Below are positions 17,745 through 25,996 of a stretch of DNA of 41,883 bases, one piece after another. The stretch lies in contig CANHIS010000001.1 of NCBI GenBank assembly GCA_947460255.1, positions 76,113 through 117,995 of the forward strand, read 5' to 3'. The notes beneath the pieces are model-generated. The model searched no databases and was not told the DNA's origin. It saw only the letters and a list, made by a program, of their open reading frames with translations. Source of the DNA: Bacteroidota bacterium. GTDB lineage: Bacteria; Bacteroidota; Bacteroidia; M30B66. A program made the position numbers and the translations under genes. Numbering within the stretch: position 1 is the stretch's first letter; each line of letters begins with the position of its first letter.

Positions 17745-19130
17745 ATGAATCTCGAAGCAGTAAAATATGTTTATCTCCTCGGAGCAGGCGGCATCGGAAT
17801 GAGCGCCCTGGGTAGATATTTTCTGCACCGAGGAATTCCTGTGGCTGGTTACGACCGTACCTCAGTAAGCTTCACTGATCAATTGCAAAAAGAAGGCATG
17901 CAACTCGTTTTTGAAGATCGTGCCGAACTCATCCCAGAATCGCTTTTTGCAGATGATGTAAAAGATAACGTGCTGGTTATTTACACACCAGCAATTCCTA
18001 AAGAGAACATCATACTAAACACCTTAATCAATAGAGGTTTCAAATTATACAAACGCGCCGAAGTACTTGGAATATTGTCGAAAGGCCATCCAACGCTTGC
18101 CGTTGCAGGAACCCATGGAAAAACCACCACTTCAACTTTGGTGGCGCATATTTTAAAGTCGGCAGCACTCGCTCCGGTTGCATTTCTGGGTGGTGTTTCA
18201 GTGAATTACGGTACAAATTATCTCAGTGGGAACAATGATTCTTTTCTAGTGGCCGAGGCTGATGAATACGATCGTTCGTTTTTGCAACTTTTCCCAGATA
18301 GTAGCATCATTACCTCAACAGATGCCGACCATCTGGATATTTACGGAAAGGCCGATGCTTTGCTGGATTCATTTGCACAATTTGCTCGACAAACTTCCGA
18401 GGACGGTGTTCTTCTTGTTAAAGCAGGCTTGAATCTGCCCAACGACATCCTCGAAAGAGCGATCACTTACCACACCACCGAAAATGCTGATGTTATGCTC
18501 GCTGATTGCATACTGGTGGGCGATAAATACCAATTCAGTATCAAGATTGGGAAATATGAAATTACCAATCTGGAATTAGGCCTTCCAGGGATGCACAATG
18601 TCGAAAATGCTATAGCTGCAGCAGCTATTTGCTACTTCAACGGTGTTTCTGAAGACCAAATCCGCATTGCATTGAAAAGCTTTAGCGGTGTAAAACGTAG
18701 GTTTGAATATATCATTCGCCGCGATGATTTAACTTTCATAGACGACTATGCGCATCATCCTGAAGAGCTTCGAGCTTGCATTGGTTCGGTGAAAGCTATT
18801 TATCCAAACAAAAAAATAACAGGAGTATTTCAGCCGCATTTGTACAGCAGAACACGCGATTTTTACGATGGTTTTGCAGCAAGCCTTTCGATGCTCGATG
18901 AAGTAATTCTGCTCGATATCTATCCTGCACGTGAACTTCCGATCGAGGGTGTTTCATCGGCCGCATTGTTAGAAAAAATATCACATCCCGCGAAGCGCCT
19001 TGTTTCAAAGACCGAACTAGTTGATGTGATAGCAACTCTTCAGCTTGAAGTATTGCTCACCTTGGGCGCAGGAGATATTGACGCCCTTGTTGAACCGATT
19101 CATGAACGTTTAAACACCATGAATCGATGA
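17745..19130 (+). CDS. murC: UDP-N-acetylmuramate:L-alanine ligase
   Basis: First Mur ligase of the stem-peptide pathway. It has 461 residues, normal length. The N-terminal Rossmann motif GAGGIGMSALGR near residue 12 and the ATP loop GTHGKTTTS beginning at 122 are MurC-specific (His in the loop instead of the Asn of MurD/MurE). AEADEYDRSFLQL near 175, FSGVKRRFEYI near 313 and DDYAHHPEELRA near 335 complete it. It starts 2 bases after murG and overlaps ftsQ by 4 bases. Confidence 0.97.
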   Translation: MNLEAVKYVYLLGAGGIGMSALGRYFLHRGIPVAGYDRTSVSFTDQLQKEGMQLVFEDRAELIPESLFADDVKDNVLVIYTPAIPKENIILNTLINRGFKLYKRAEVLGILSKGHPTLAVAGTHGKTTTSTLVAHILKSAALAPVAFLGGVSVNYGTNYLSGNNDSFLVAEADEYDRSFLQLFPDSSIITSTDADHLDIYGKADALLDSFAQFARQTSEDGVLLVKAGLNLPNDILERAITYHTTENADVMLADCILVGDKYQFSIKIGKYEITNLELGLPGMHNVENAIAAAAICYFNGVSEDQIRIALKSFSGVKRRFEYIIRRDDLTFIDDYAHHPEELRACIGSVKAIYPNKKITGVFQPHLYSRTRDFYDGFAASLSMLDEVILLDIYPARELPIEGVSSAALLEKISHPAKRLVSKTELVDVIATLQLEVLLTLGAGDIDALVEPIHERLNTMNR

Positions 19131-19933
19131 GCCGAAATCAAAAAATCTTCCAATTTACCATTCGTATTTCTGCGCTATTGGCTGTGTTAGTGCTATTCAT
19201 TTTCATCAACCAGAAAAGAAAGCACTTCCAAGTAACAGATGTGAAAGTGGAAATTCCAGGCGACACAACCCTGAAATTTCTAACCGAAGAAGATGTACTG
19301 GGAATTCTTAAAGACAAACAAATTGCGTTTAAAGGCACATCCCTATCTGATCTAAACATCAATGCCATTGAAAAAGCAATCCAAATGCATCCAGCGGTGA
19401 AAGCCGTAACCGTTTGGAATACACAAGATGGCATACTCTCGATAGAAGTCATTCAAAGGAATCCAGTGTTGCGTGTAATGGACTTACTCAACGACAATTA
19501 CTACATCGATGAGGATGGCAATTTCATGCCTGCACAACAAAACTTTACCGCCCGTGTACCCGTTGCTACTGGCTTCATTACGGACCGATTTCACCAAAAA
19601 AACATGTCGATTTCTGAAGTTATAAAAGATGACTCCTTATCAAAATCGGCCATCACCGACGACCTATTTAAATTCATTAGTTTGATACGCCAAGACAGTT
19701 TCCTTACCGCGCTTACGGAGCAATTTTACGTAAACATGGAAGGTGAAATTGAAATTGTACCCAAAGCTGGTCCCGAAACAATCCTCCTCGGCAATGCAAT
19801 GGATGCTGAAGATAAGTTGAACAGAATGAGGCTGTTTTACACAAAGGGATTGCCCTCTGCAGGATGGAACACATACAAAGCCATCAACCTCAAATACAAG
19901 GAACAAATTATTTGCACCAAAAAAACACTATAA
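19127..19933 (+). CDS. ftsQ: Cell division protein FtsQ
   Basis: Bitopic divisome scaffold of 268 residues. A basic N-terminus leads into one transmembrane helix (about 11-27). A POTRA domain follows (about 35-105; FLTEEDVLGIL, INAIEKAIQMHPAVKAVTVW) and then the beta domain with VIQRNPVLRVMDLLNDNYYIDEDG near 115-135, the pattern that defines FtsQ/DivIB. FtsQ recruits FtsL-FtsB to the septum. Placement between murC and ftsA agrees. It overlaps murC by 4 bases and ends 3 bases before ftsA. Confidence 0.92.
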   Translation: MSRNQKIFQFTIRISALLAVLVLFIFINQKRKHFQVTDVKVEIPGDTTLKFLTEEDVLGILKDKQIAFKGTSLSDLNINAIEKAIQMHPAVKAVTVWNTQDGILSIEVIQRNPVLRVMDLLNDNYYIDEDGNFMPAQQNFTARVPVATGFITDRFHQKNMSISEVIKDDSLSKSAITDDLFKFISLIRQDSFLTALTEQFYVNMEGEIEIVPKAGPETILLGNAMDAEDKLNRMRLFYTKGLPSAGWNTYKAINLKYKEQIICTKKTL

Positions 19934-19936
19934 ACC

Positions 19937-21232
19937 ATGGACTCAGAAATCATTGTCGGTCTGGATATCGGAACCACCAAAATTGTAGCAATGGTGGGGC
20001 GCAGAAACGAGCATGGGAAAATTGAAATTCTCGGCTACGGCAAATCCACCTCCATTGGAGTGAAACGTGGCGTTGTTGCTAACATCGAACGCACGGTTCA
20101 AAGTATTCGCACTGCGGTGGAAGAAGCGGAGAACAATTCGGGGGTTGAAATCAAACTTGTAAACGTTGGTATTGCAGGCCAACACATCAAAAGTATTCAG
20201 CACCACGGTGTGATGATGCGGAAGAATTTTGAGGATGAGATCACCCAAAAAGACATCGACACATTAACGCAAGACATGTTCAAATTGGTGATGCTTCCTG
20301 GTGAAGAAATCATCCATGCCCTTCCACAGGAGTACAACATCGACAACGAGAAAGGCATAAAGGAACCTCGTGGGATGTGCGGAATTCGCATGGAAGCCAA
20401 TTTCCATATCATCACAGGCCAAATTGCAGCAGCCAAAAACATTTACAAATGCGTAACTCGCGCCGAGCTTGAAGCAACCAGCCTAATTCTTGAACCACTC
20501 GCATCTGCAGAAGCGGTGTTAAGTCCAGAAGAAAAAGAAGCTGGAGTTGCACTTGTCGACATTGGAGGTGGCACAACGGATATCGCCATCTTCCAAGAAG
20601 GCATTATTCGTCACACAGCAGTGATCGCGCTGGGCGGAGATATCATTACCGAAGACATCAAAGACGGCTGTTCGATTATTAAAGATCAGGCTGAAATGCT
20701 GAAAATTCGTTTCGGTTCTGCATTGGCGTCAGAAAGTCGCGACAACGAAATTGTTTCAATTCCGGGTCTCCGGGGAAGAGATCCGAAAGAGATCAGCCTG
20801 AAAAACCTTGCAAATATCATTCAGGCGCGCATGGAAGATATCATTGAGCATATCTATTATGAAATCAAAAATTCAGGTTTCGAAAAGAAGCTCATCGCTG
20901 GAATTGTAGTTACTGGTGGAGGTGCAAAACTGAAACACGTAGCACAACTGATTGAATACATGACAGGCATGGATACGCGCATCGGATATCCAAATGAACA
21001 TCTTGCGAAAGGTGTCGAAGAAGTGGCTTCGCCGATGTACGCAACAGCTGTAGGCTTGGTAATTAAAGGCTTCGAAAACAGCGATTTGATGCGTGAAAGA
21101 ATGGATCCGCAAGCGGAAGAAAAAGAAAAGAAAGGACTCAAACCACGCAGCTCGAAAGGCGGCGGGCTTTTCAGCAACTTCCTCGAAAAAACGAAGCAAT
21201 TCTTTGAAGACGACAACAACAGAAATTCTTAA
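19937..21232 (+). CDS. ftsA: Cell division protein FtsA
   Basis: Actin-like ATPase that tethers FtsZ to the membrane. It has 431 residues. Phosphate loops are GLDIGTTKIVAMVG at residues 8-21 and VDIGGGTTDIAIF near 207; the adenosine motif VVTGGGAKLKHV lies near 324. FtsA's 1C-domain insertion is present. After a charged linker (about 385-405), the C-terminus carries an amphipathic helix, LFSNFLEKTKQFFED, the expected membrane-targeting sequence. It starts 3 bases after ftsQ and ends 39 bases before ftsZ. Confidence 0.97.
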   Translation: MDSEIIVGLDIGTTKIVAMVGRRNEHGKIEILGYGKSTSIGVKRGVVANIERTVQSIRTAVEEAENNSGVEIKLVNVGIAGQHIKSIQHHGVMMRKNFEDEITQKDIDTLTQDMFKLVMLPGEEIIHALPQEYNIDNEKGIKEPRGMCGIRMEANFHIITGQIAAAKNIYKCVTRAELEATSLILEPLASAEAVLSPEEKEAGVALVDIGGGTTDIAIFQEGIIRHTAVIALGGDIITEDIKDGCSIIKDQAEMLKIRFGSALASESRDNEIVSIPGLRGRDPKEISLKNLANIIQARMEDIIEHIYYEIKNSGFEKKLIAGIVVTGGGAKLKHVAQLIEYMTGMDTRIGYPNEHLAKGVEEVASPMYATAVGLVIKGFENSDLMRERMDPQAEEKEKKGLKPRSSKGGGLFSNFLEKTKQFFEDDNNRNS

Positions 21233-21271
21233 TAAATACCCAATTGTTCAACAACCAAAACCACAATTATC

Positions 21272-22768
21272 ATGACTGAGAAGAAAGAAATTAATTTGAC
21301 CTTCGATCTGCCGAAAGATCAGAGTTCAATCATTAAAGTAATCGGTGTAGGCGGAGGCGGCAGCAACGCTGTGAACCACATGTTCCGTCAGGGAATCCGC
21401 GGAGTAGAATTCATCGTTTGCAACACCGATGCTCAAGCGCTGGATGCTAGTCCGGTGCCATCACGCATTCAACTTGGCTATACACTCACCGAAGGGCGTG
21501 GAGCGGGATCAAACCCTGAAAAAGGGAAAAATGCAGCCATCGAAAATATCGACGAGCTAAAGACAATCCTCGGCAAAGGAACCAAAATGGTATTCGTAAC
21601 TGCAGGAATGGGTGGCGGAACAGGAACAGGTGCTGCGCCTGTGATTGCTGCTGCTGCAAAAGAAATGGGCATCCTCACGGTTGGAATCGTTACGATCCCA
21701 TTCATGATGGAAGGAAACAGAAGAAAACAGCAAGCTGAAGACGGACTCAACGAACTTCGCAAAGCTGTAGATACATTGCTCGTTATTTCAAATGATAAAC
21801 TTCGCGAAATCTGTGGAAACATGGCACTTAGTGCAGCTTTCGCACAAGCAGATAACGTGTTAACTATTGCAGCGAAAGGTATTGCTGAAATCATCACAGT
21901 GGCTGGCTACATCAACGTGGATTTCGCCGATGTACAAACCGTTATGACCAATGGTGGTTCTGCCATCATGGGCTCTGCTACTGCCGAAGGTGAAAACCGT
22001 GCAATGCGTGCAGTTGAATTAGCACTTTCTTCGCCGTTATTGAACGACAACAGAATTACCGGTGCGAAACACATTTTGATCAACATCACAGGAGGTTCGA
22101 AAGAAGTTTTGATGGATGAAATGAGTGATATCATCAATTATGTACAAGATGAGGCAGGCAAAACTGCTAACGTAATTTTTGGTACAGGACACGATGAAAC
22201 ATTGGGCGAAAAAATTAGCGTAACACTTATTGCAACTGGGTTTGACAACAAAGAACAAAACCTAGAACGTGTTATAAATCAACTGGAGCCTACAAAAGCA
22301 AATGAATCGAAAGTATCACCTGAAATGGTAAAGAATTTCGATGATAAATTTGTGAATACGCCTCCTGCACAAATGGAGTCTAAAGTTCTGCCTATGCCAA
22401 AAGCAGATCCAGATGAGAGTTTGTTGATTCGTGATAAAGTATCAGGAAATCCATACCTAGATGGCATCACATTGAAGCAGATTCCTGAAAGTCAACTTCA
22501 AGAAGAATCCATCAATGATGATGAAGACAACCTTCGTCGCTCAAAAGAAAGACTTGAAAATCTGAAGTCGCTTGGTGGGAAATTACGTTCTCCAGCTTCG
22601 GTTTCTGACATGGAAAGCCTTCCGGCATTTAGAAGAAAGGGTGTTAAATTGGAAACAATAAATCATTCATCCGAAACAACGCAATCTCGTTACGTGCTTT
22701 CTGAAAACGACGACAAGAAAATCGAAATTCGTCAAGGAAATACTTACCTACACGATAGTGTAGATTAA
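21272..22768 (+). CDS. ftsZ: Cell division protein FtsZ with extended C-terminal tail
   Basis: Tubulin-like GTPase forming the Z-ring. The nucleotide-binding GVGGGGSNAVNHM begins near residue 25, the tubulin signature GGGTGTGAAP lies near 115, and the T7 synergy region NVDFADVQTVM near 215. The globular core ends near residue 320. A polar linker of about 110-130 residues leads to the conserved binding peptide, read here as ESLPAFRRKG with LPAFRRK at 450-456. Unlike E. coli FtsZ, another 42 residues follow, ending in YLHDSVD. At 498 residues it is long, as is common in Bacteroidota. A strong hairpin lies just downstream. Confidence 0.97.
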   Translation: MTEKKEINLTFDLPKDQSSIIKVIGVGGGGSNAVNHMFRQGIRGVEFIVCNTDAQALDASPVPSRIQLGYTLTEGRGAGSNPEKGKNAAIENIDELKTILGKGTKMVFVTAGMGGGTGTGAAPVIAAAAKEMGILTVGIVTIPFMMEGNRRKQQAEDGLNELRKAVDTLLVISNDKLREICGNMALSAAFAQADNVLTIAAKGIAEIITVAGYINVDFADVQTVMTNGGSAIMGSATAEGENRAMRAVELALSSPLLNDNRITGAKHILINITGGSKEVLMDEMSDIINYVQDEAGKTANVIFGTGHDETLGEKISVTLIATGFDNKEQNLERVINQLEPTKANESKVSPEMVKNFDDKFVNTPPAQMESKVLPMPKADPDESLLIRDKVSGNPYLDGITLKQIPESQLQEESINDDEDNLRRSKERLENLKSLGGKLRSPASVSDMESLPAFRRKGVKLETINHSSETTQSRYVLSENDDKKIEIRQGNTYLHDSVD

Positions 22769-22778
22769 ACAAACAATC

Positions 22779-22816
22779 GTTCGGATTTCAGATTGTGGTT
22801 TTTCTGAAATCCGAAC
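22779..22816 (+). terminator. Strong hairpin after ftsZ, possible attenuating terminator
   Basis: A perfect 14-bp stem has arms GTTCGGATTTCAGA (22779-22792) and TCTGAAATCCGAAC (22803-22816) around a 10-base loop. The tract after it (TTTAACATGCTTTT) is only moderately T-rich, so termination may be partial. It sits between ftsZ and the yqeY-like gene. Confidence 0.55.
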
Positions 22817-22833
22817 TTTAACATGCTTTTATT

Positions 22834-23283
22834 ATGAGTCTTGAAATAAGAATCAACGAAGACATCAAAGCGGCCATGCTTGCACGCGAAAAAGACAAGC
22901 TTGAAGCCTTACGCGCGGTTAAATCGGCGGTATTGATGGCGAAGACAGAAAAGGCGGGCGGCGTTTTGGATGAAGAAACGGAGATGAAGATGCTTCAAAA
23001 AATGGTGAAGCAGAGAAAAGAGGCGGCTGAAATTTATATTTCACAAAGTCGTCAGGACATGGCGGATGCAGAGCTATTTCAAGCAGGTGTAATTGAAGCA
23101 TATCTTCCAGCTCAGCTTTCGGCAGCTGAAATAGAGGAGGCGCTGAAAGGCATTATTGCAGAAACAGGAGCAACATCGGCAAAAGAAATGGGTAAAGTTA
23201 TGGGGCTTGCAACACAGCGCTTGTCTGGTAAAGCAGACGGGAAGTTAGTTGCTCAGCTCGTTAAAGAAATGTTGAATAAATAG
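22834..23283 (+). CDS. GatB/YqeY domain-containing protein
   Basis: Free-standing YqeY domain of 149 residues, related to the C-terminal tRNA-binding tail of GatB. It begins LEIRINEDIKAAMLAREKDKLEALRAVKSAV and carries KMLQKMVKQRKEAAEIY near residue 50. AYLPAQLSAAEIEE follows near residue 88 and a conserved GKVMGLATQRLSGKADGKLVAQLVKE C-terminal segment near 119. The cellular role is not settled. It lies 65 bases after ftsZ, behind a hairpin, so it may be read through from the dcw operon at reduced level. It converges with the patatin gene. Confidence 0.92.
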   Translation: MSLEIRINEDIKAAMLAREKDKLEALRAVKSAVLMAKTEKAGGVLDEETEMKMLQKMVKQRKEAAEIYISQSRQDMADAELFQAGVIEAYLPAQLSAAEIEEALKGIIAETGATSAKEMGKVMGLATQRLSGKADGKLVAQLVKEMLNK

Positions 23284-23315
23284 TAGAGTAAATTGGTTGT
23301 TGTTTAATAAAGTAG

Positions 23316-23346
23316 AGGCCCTTGGAAACTTGGGCCTTCGCTTTTT
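23316..23346 (+). terminator. Intrinsic terminator after the yqeY-like gene
   Basis: AGGCCC (23316-23321) pairs with GGGCCT (23332-23337) around a 10-base loop, followed by TCGCTTTTT. The T run touches the stop codon of the convergent patatin gene (23345-23347). Confidence 0.6.
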
Positions 23347-25612
23347 ATTGTCGAAGAAGCTTTCTTAGTTTTTTAAAAGCCAGCGTATTCTCGGGCCGGT
23401 TTAAAGCTTCTAAAATTTTCTTCTTTTCTTTTGTGGTTAGATGAAAGTTCATGGAGATTTCTTGTTGTTCTCCGAATGCCGAATTTAAATCGAATTCAAC
23501 CAATTCAATTTTCCCACGGTACCAAGATTGAGCGTACATTAAAAGCTGCTCGTGCTGATAATCTTGTACTCTAAACATATTTTCATACACACTCCCCAAA
23601 GGTGAAGTTATCAATTCGAGGAAAGTACTTTTGTCGCGGGTTTTCAAGTCAATCGCTTTGTGGTTTTCACGAACCTGTAGAATGATCACACGATCAGTAT
23701 TAGCTGCTATCCAATTTCGAAATTCATATAAGTATCGAATTGCGGTTCGGGTGCCATAATTGTCTCTAAATCCTGCATCCATCACTTCCAAAATTGGTTT
23801 CGATGGCAAAGCCACGGAAGGCAAAATGTAAGGAAAGGTTGCATTCATTCGAATGGCAGTGGAAAAGCGAAGATCATCAGCACCATGCTGTCCAAATAAC
23901 CGAGAAAACTCGATGTCTTCTGGGAGATTCCTAAAAACTGTACCGGTTCTTACAGAGTTGAAAGTGAGGTAACTAATAGGCTGTGAACTGATCAACATCC
24001 GCCGGCCATCATTGATGATTGAAGGGGAAAAAACCATCATTGGAATCAATCCAGCTTTTTCAACCGCGCGATAATCTCTAATCGACTTGTTCAAGACAAA
24101 ACCGGTATTCTCATGGAGCGCTTTTTCAAATTCAAAACCACGGTCACGTGTATATTGGTGGTTTCCGAAGCGAACAGATTGAAAACGAAAAAAGACATCG
24201 TTTACTGCCAGCGAAAAACCAACAGGATTTAGAAGGTCTTTCCCAACATTTTCGGCATATGCAACATCATAAAAATTCTGAATTCTTCCGGTTCTATTTC
24301 TCAAATGAAGCTCACGCAGATAAGCTGCTCCAATCATTCCACCCGAAGATCCAGTAATGAGATTCGCACTTTTTAGCAAACGACCTTGACAAAATGAGTC
24401 AGCCTTTTGCAGCGCTGCAAAAGTCCAAAATGCAGCTTTCAAACCACCGCCCGATACATTCATCAAAACCAGAGTAGGCTTGCCATTCTTGCCAACAGGT
24501 GCTTGAAACTTCCAGTTTTGCAATTGTTTAATTCCTTCTCGTGCATCACGTTCAACCTGCACCTTTCGAGCGTTGTCGAAAAGCATGCTGTCGGGAATTT
24601 CTGCAGGTTCGCCTTGGTAATTTAAGCCATATGCTTGGTTTCGTTTCCCAAAAAACTCATAGCCAGAAAGGTAATTCAAGCCGAGTAAAAGCAGCAATGT
24701 CGCAGTAAATGACCAGTCTCTCAACCACGTAATTACTGCACTTGCTAAAAGCAACAACATGGTTAAAGCAAGAAAAATACTTGCTCCTGCAGGAATCATA
24801 AAAACGGGCGAATCTCTAAACAAGCCCAAAAGAAGGATAATGAACAAGACCGAAAATTCATACACACCTGCAGCCAAATGGTTTCGCCGGAAAACCTTTT
24901 CTACACGTTCTTCTTCATAATGCGAAACATCACGCGCAAGGCTTATTTTAAAAGGGTGAGCTAGATAACTCTTCACATTTCGCAGCGTATTAGACCTGGA
25001 TTTGGAAAATACATTTACCCTGATTAATCTGTTCTTTTTTATCGGGATATCACCTTGCTTTTTAGAGAGGTCAACACCAAAAAACAACAGAATATCGCGG
25101 CTTGCTGTATAGAAATAGGTTAAGCTAAAAACGAAAAAAAGGCTGGCGCCAACGAAAAATCCTGAAAGGTTTAGAAGAATGTCGGTAAGAGAAAAAACTT
25201 CGTTGCTAAGTTGAAACGAAATGTTCATCCAGCCATAAACAAACATAAATCCTAATGGGATCAATGAATTGTTGATGGTGTACTTTACAAACGGCCGACT
25301 TAAACTTGCCAAAAATGGGAATTGCCGGCAATTTACAAGGTAACTTGAGATCTGAAAGGCCATTTGGAATGCACCAAAAGAAACGCCCAATACGAGGTGC
25401 GAGAAAAAACTCACTTTGCCTAAGTATTCAGGATCGAGAAACAAGAGCGGAACGCCGTAATTTACTCCAAATGAACGCGTTACTGATGCAAGTAACATCA
25501 ACCAAAAGAGCATCAACAAAGGGTTCGACCTGAAATGAATCAGCACCAACTGGATTGGAAAAAAACCTACAATTCGACTATAAATGGTCTGCATATAATT
25601 ACGCAAGATCAT
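23345..25612 (-). CDS. Membrane-embedded patatin-like phospholipase
   Basis: A 755-residue protein with two parts. Residues 1 to about 335 contain about eight hydrophobic spans in two groups (about 15-190 and 250-325) and a positively charged stretch near 200-240. The C-terminal part (about 375-755) is a patatin-type acyl hydrolase. It has an oxyanion-hole motif SGGGLKAAFW near 390, the nucleophile in GSSGG (Ser423) and the dyad Asp612 in DAGFRDNYG. The Ser-Asp dyad is complete, so activity on lipid acyl esters is expected; the substrate is unknown. The membrane part has no recognised family here. A near-consensus TAGTTTTA lies 10 bases before the ATG. It is a single leftward gene. Confidence 0.85.
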   Translation of the reverse strand: MILRNYMQTIYSRIVGFFPIQLVLIHFRSNPLLMLFWLMLLASVTRSFGVNYGVPLLFLDPEYLGKVSFFSHLVLGVSFGAFQMAFQISSYLVNCRQFPFLASLSRPFVKYTINNSLIPLGFMFVYGWMNISFQLSNEVFSLTDILLNLSGFFVGASLFFVFSLTYFYTASRDILLFFGVDLSKKQGDIPIKKNRLIRVNVFSKSRSNTLRNVKSYLAHPFKISLARDVSHYEEERVEKVFRRNHLAAGVYEFSVLFIILLLGLFRDSPVFMIPAGASIFLALTMLLLLASAVITWLRDWSFTATLLLLLGLNYLSGYEFFGKRNQAYGLNYQGEPAEIPDSMLFDNARKVQVERDAREGIKQLQNWKFQAPVGKNGKPTLVLMNVSGGGLKAAFWTFAALQKADSFCQGRLLKSANLITGSSGGMIGAAYLRELHLRNRTGRIQNFYDVAYAENVGKDLLNPVGFSLAVNDVFFRFQSVRFGNHQYTRDRGFEFEKALHENTGFVLNKSIRDYRAVEKAGLIPMMVFSPSIINDGRRMLISSQPISYLTFNSVRTGTVFRNLPEDIEFSRLFGQHGADDLRFSTAIRMNATFPYILPSVALPSKPILEVMDAGFRDNYGTRTAIRYLYEFRNWIAANTDRVIILQVRENHKAIDLKTRDKSTFLELITSPLGSVYENMFRVQDYQHEQLLMYAQSWYRGKIELVEFDLNSAFGEQQEISMNFHLTTKEKKKILEALNRPENTLAFKKLRKLLRQ

Positions 25613-25996
25613 GGATTTGATGTAAAACTAACGTTTCAAATGCATCTAATCGCACATTCAATTTTACCTATACGACAATGAATTTGCAGAGCAGCATTTA
25701 CTACACTTTGTAAAAGAGCTTTCTACAAATTATACAACCATCTAACTGAGTGATGAATAGCTTGATTTATTCACCAGAATGGCAATTTTCTTTCCCACCA
25801 AAACGACAATCAAACACAAGCTAACCTACTGTATTTCAGACATATAAAAAATCAACGCCTCCATTGGCGGGCTTTCCTTCGAAATTGTTATCTGAAACTT
25901 ACATGACACAACAAAACCAGTAACTGCAAGGCTTTCGAAAGCGTATCCAAGTTAGCGATTCAAAACCCGCAAGGGCCAAAAGAAGGCTATACTTTC
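25613..25996. other. Divergent intergenic region, patatin/adhesin
   Basis: 384 bases with no credible ORF or RNA gene. It holds a TAGTTTTA -7-like element for the patatin gene (minus strand, 25630-25623) and a bulged hairpin TTTGTA/TACAAA (25707-25729). It also holds a short stem CGCC/GGCG (25856-25869) and a perfect 12-base palindrome GCTTTCGAAAGC (25931-25942), 54 bases before the adhesin ATG. A weak TATACTTTC abuts that ATG. Confidence 0.5.

Noticed and set aside
20857-21219. Long antisense open frames opposite ftsA and other dcw genes
   Set aside because: They are frame shadows of conserved genes with no recognisable domain or spacing to suggest translation.
25856-25869. Short CGCC/GGCG stem in the patatin-adhesin gap as a terminator
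   Set aside because: Only 4 bp, and the adjacent genes are divergent, so no transcript should end there.
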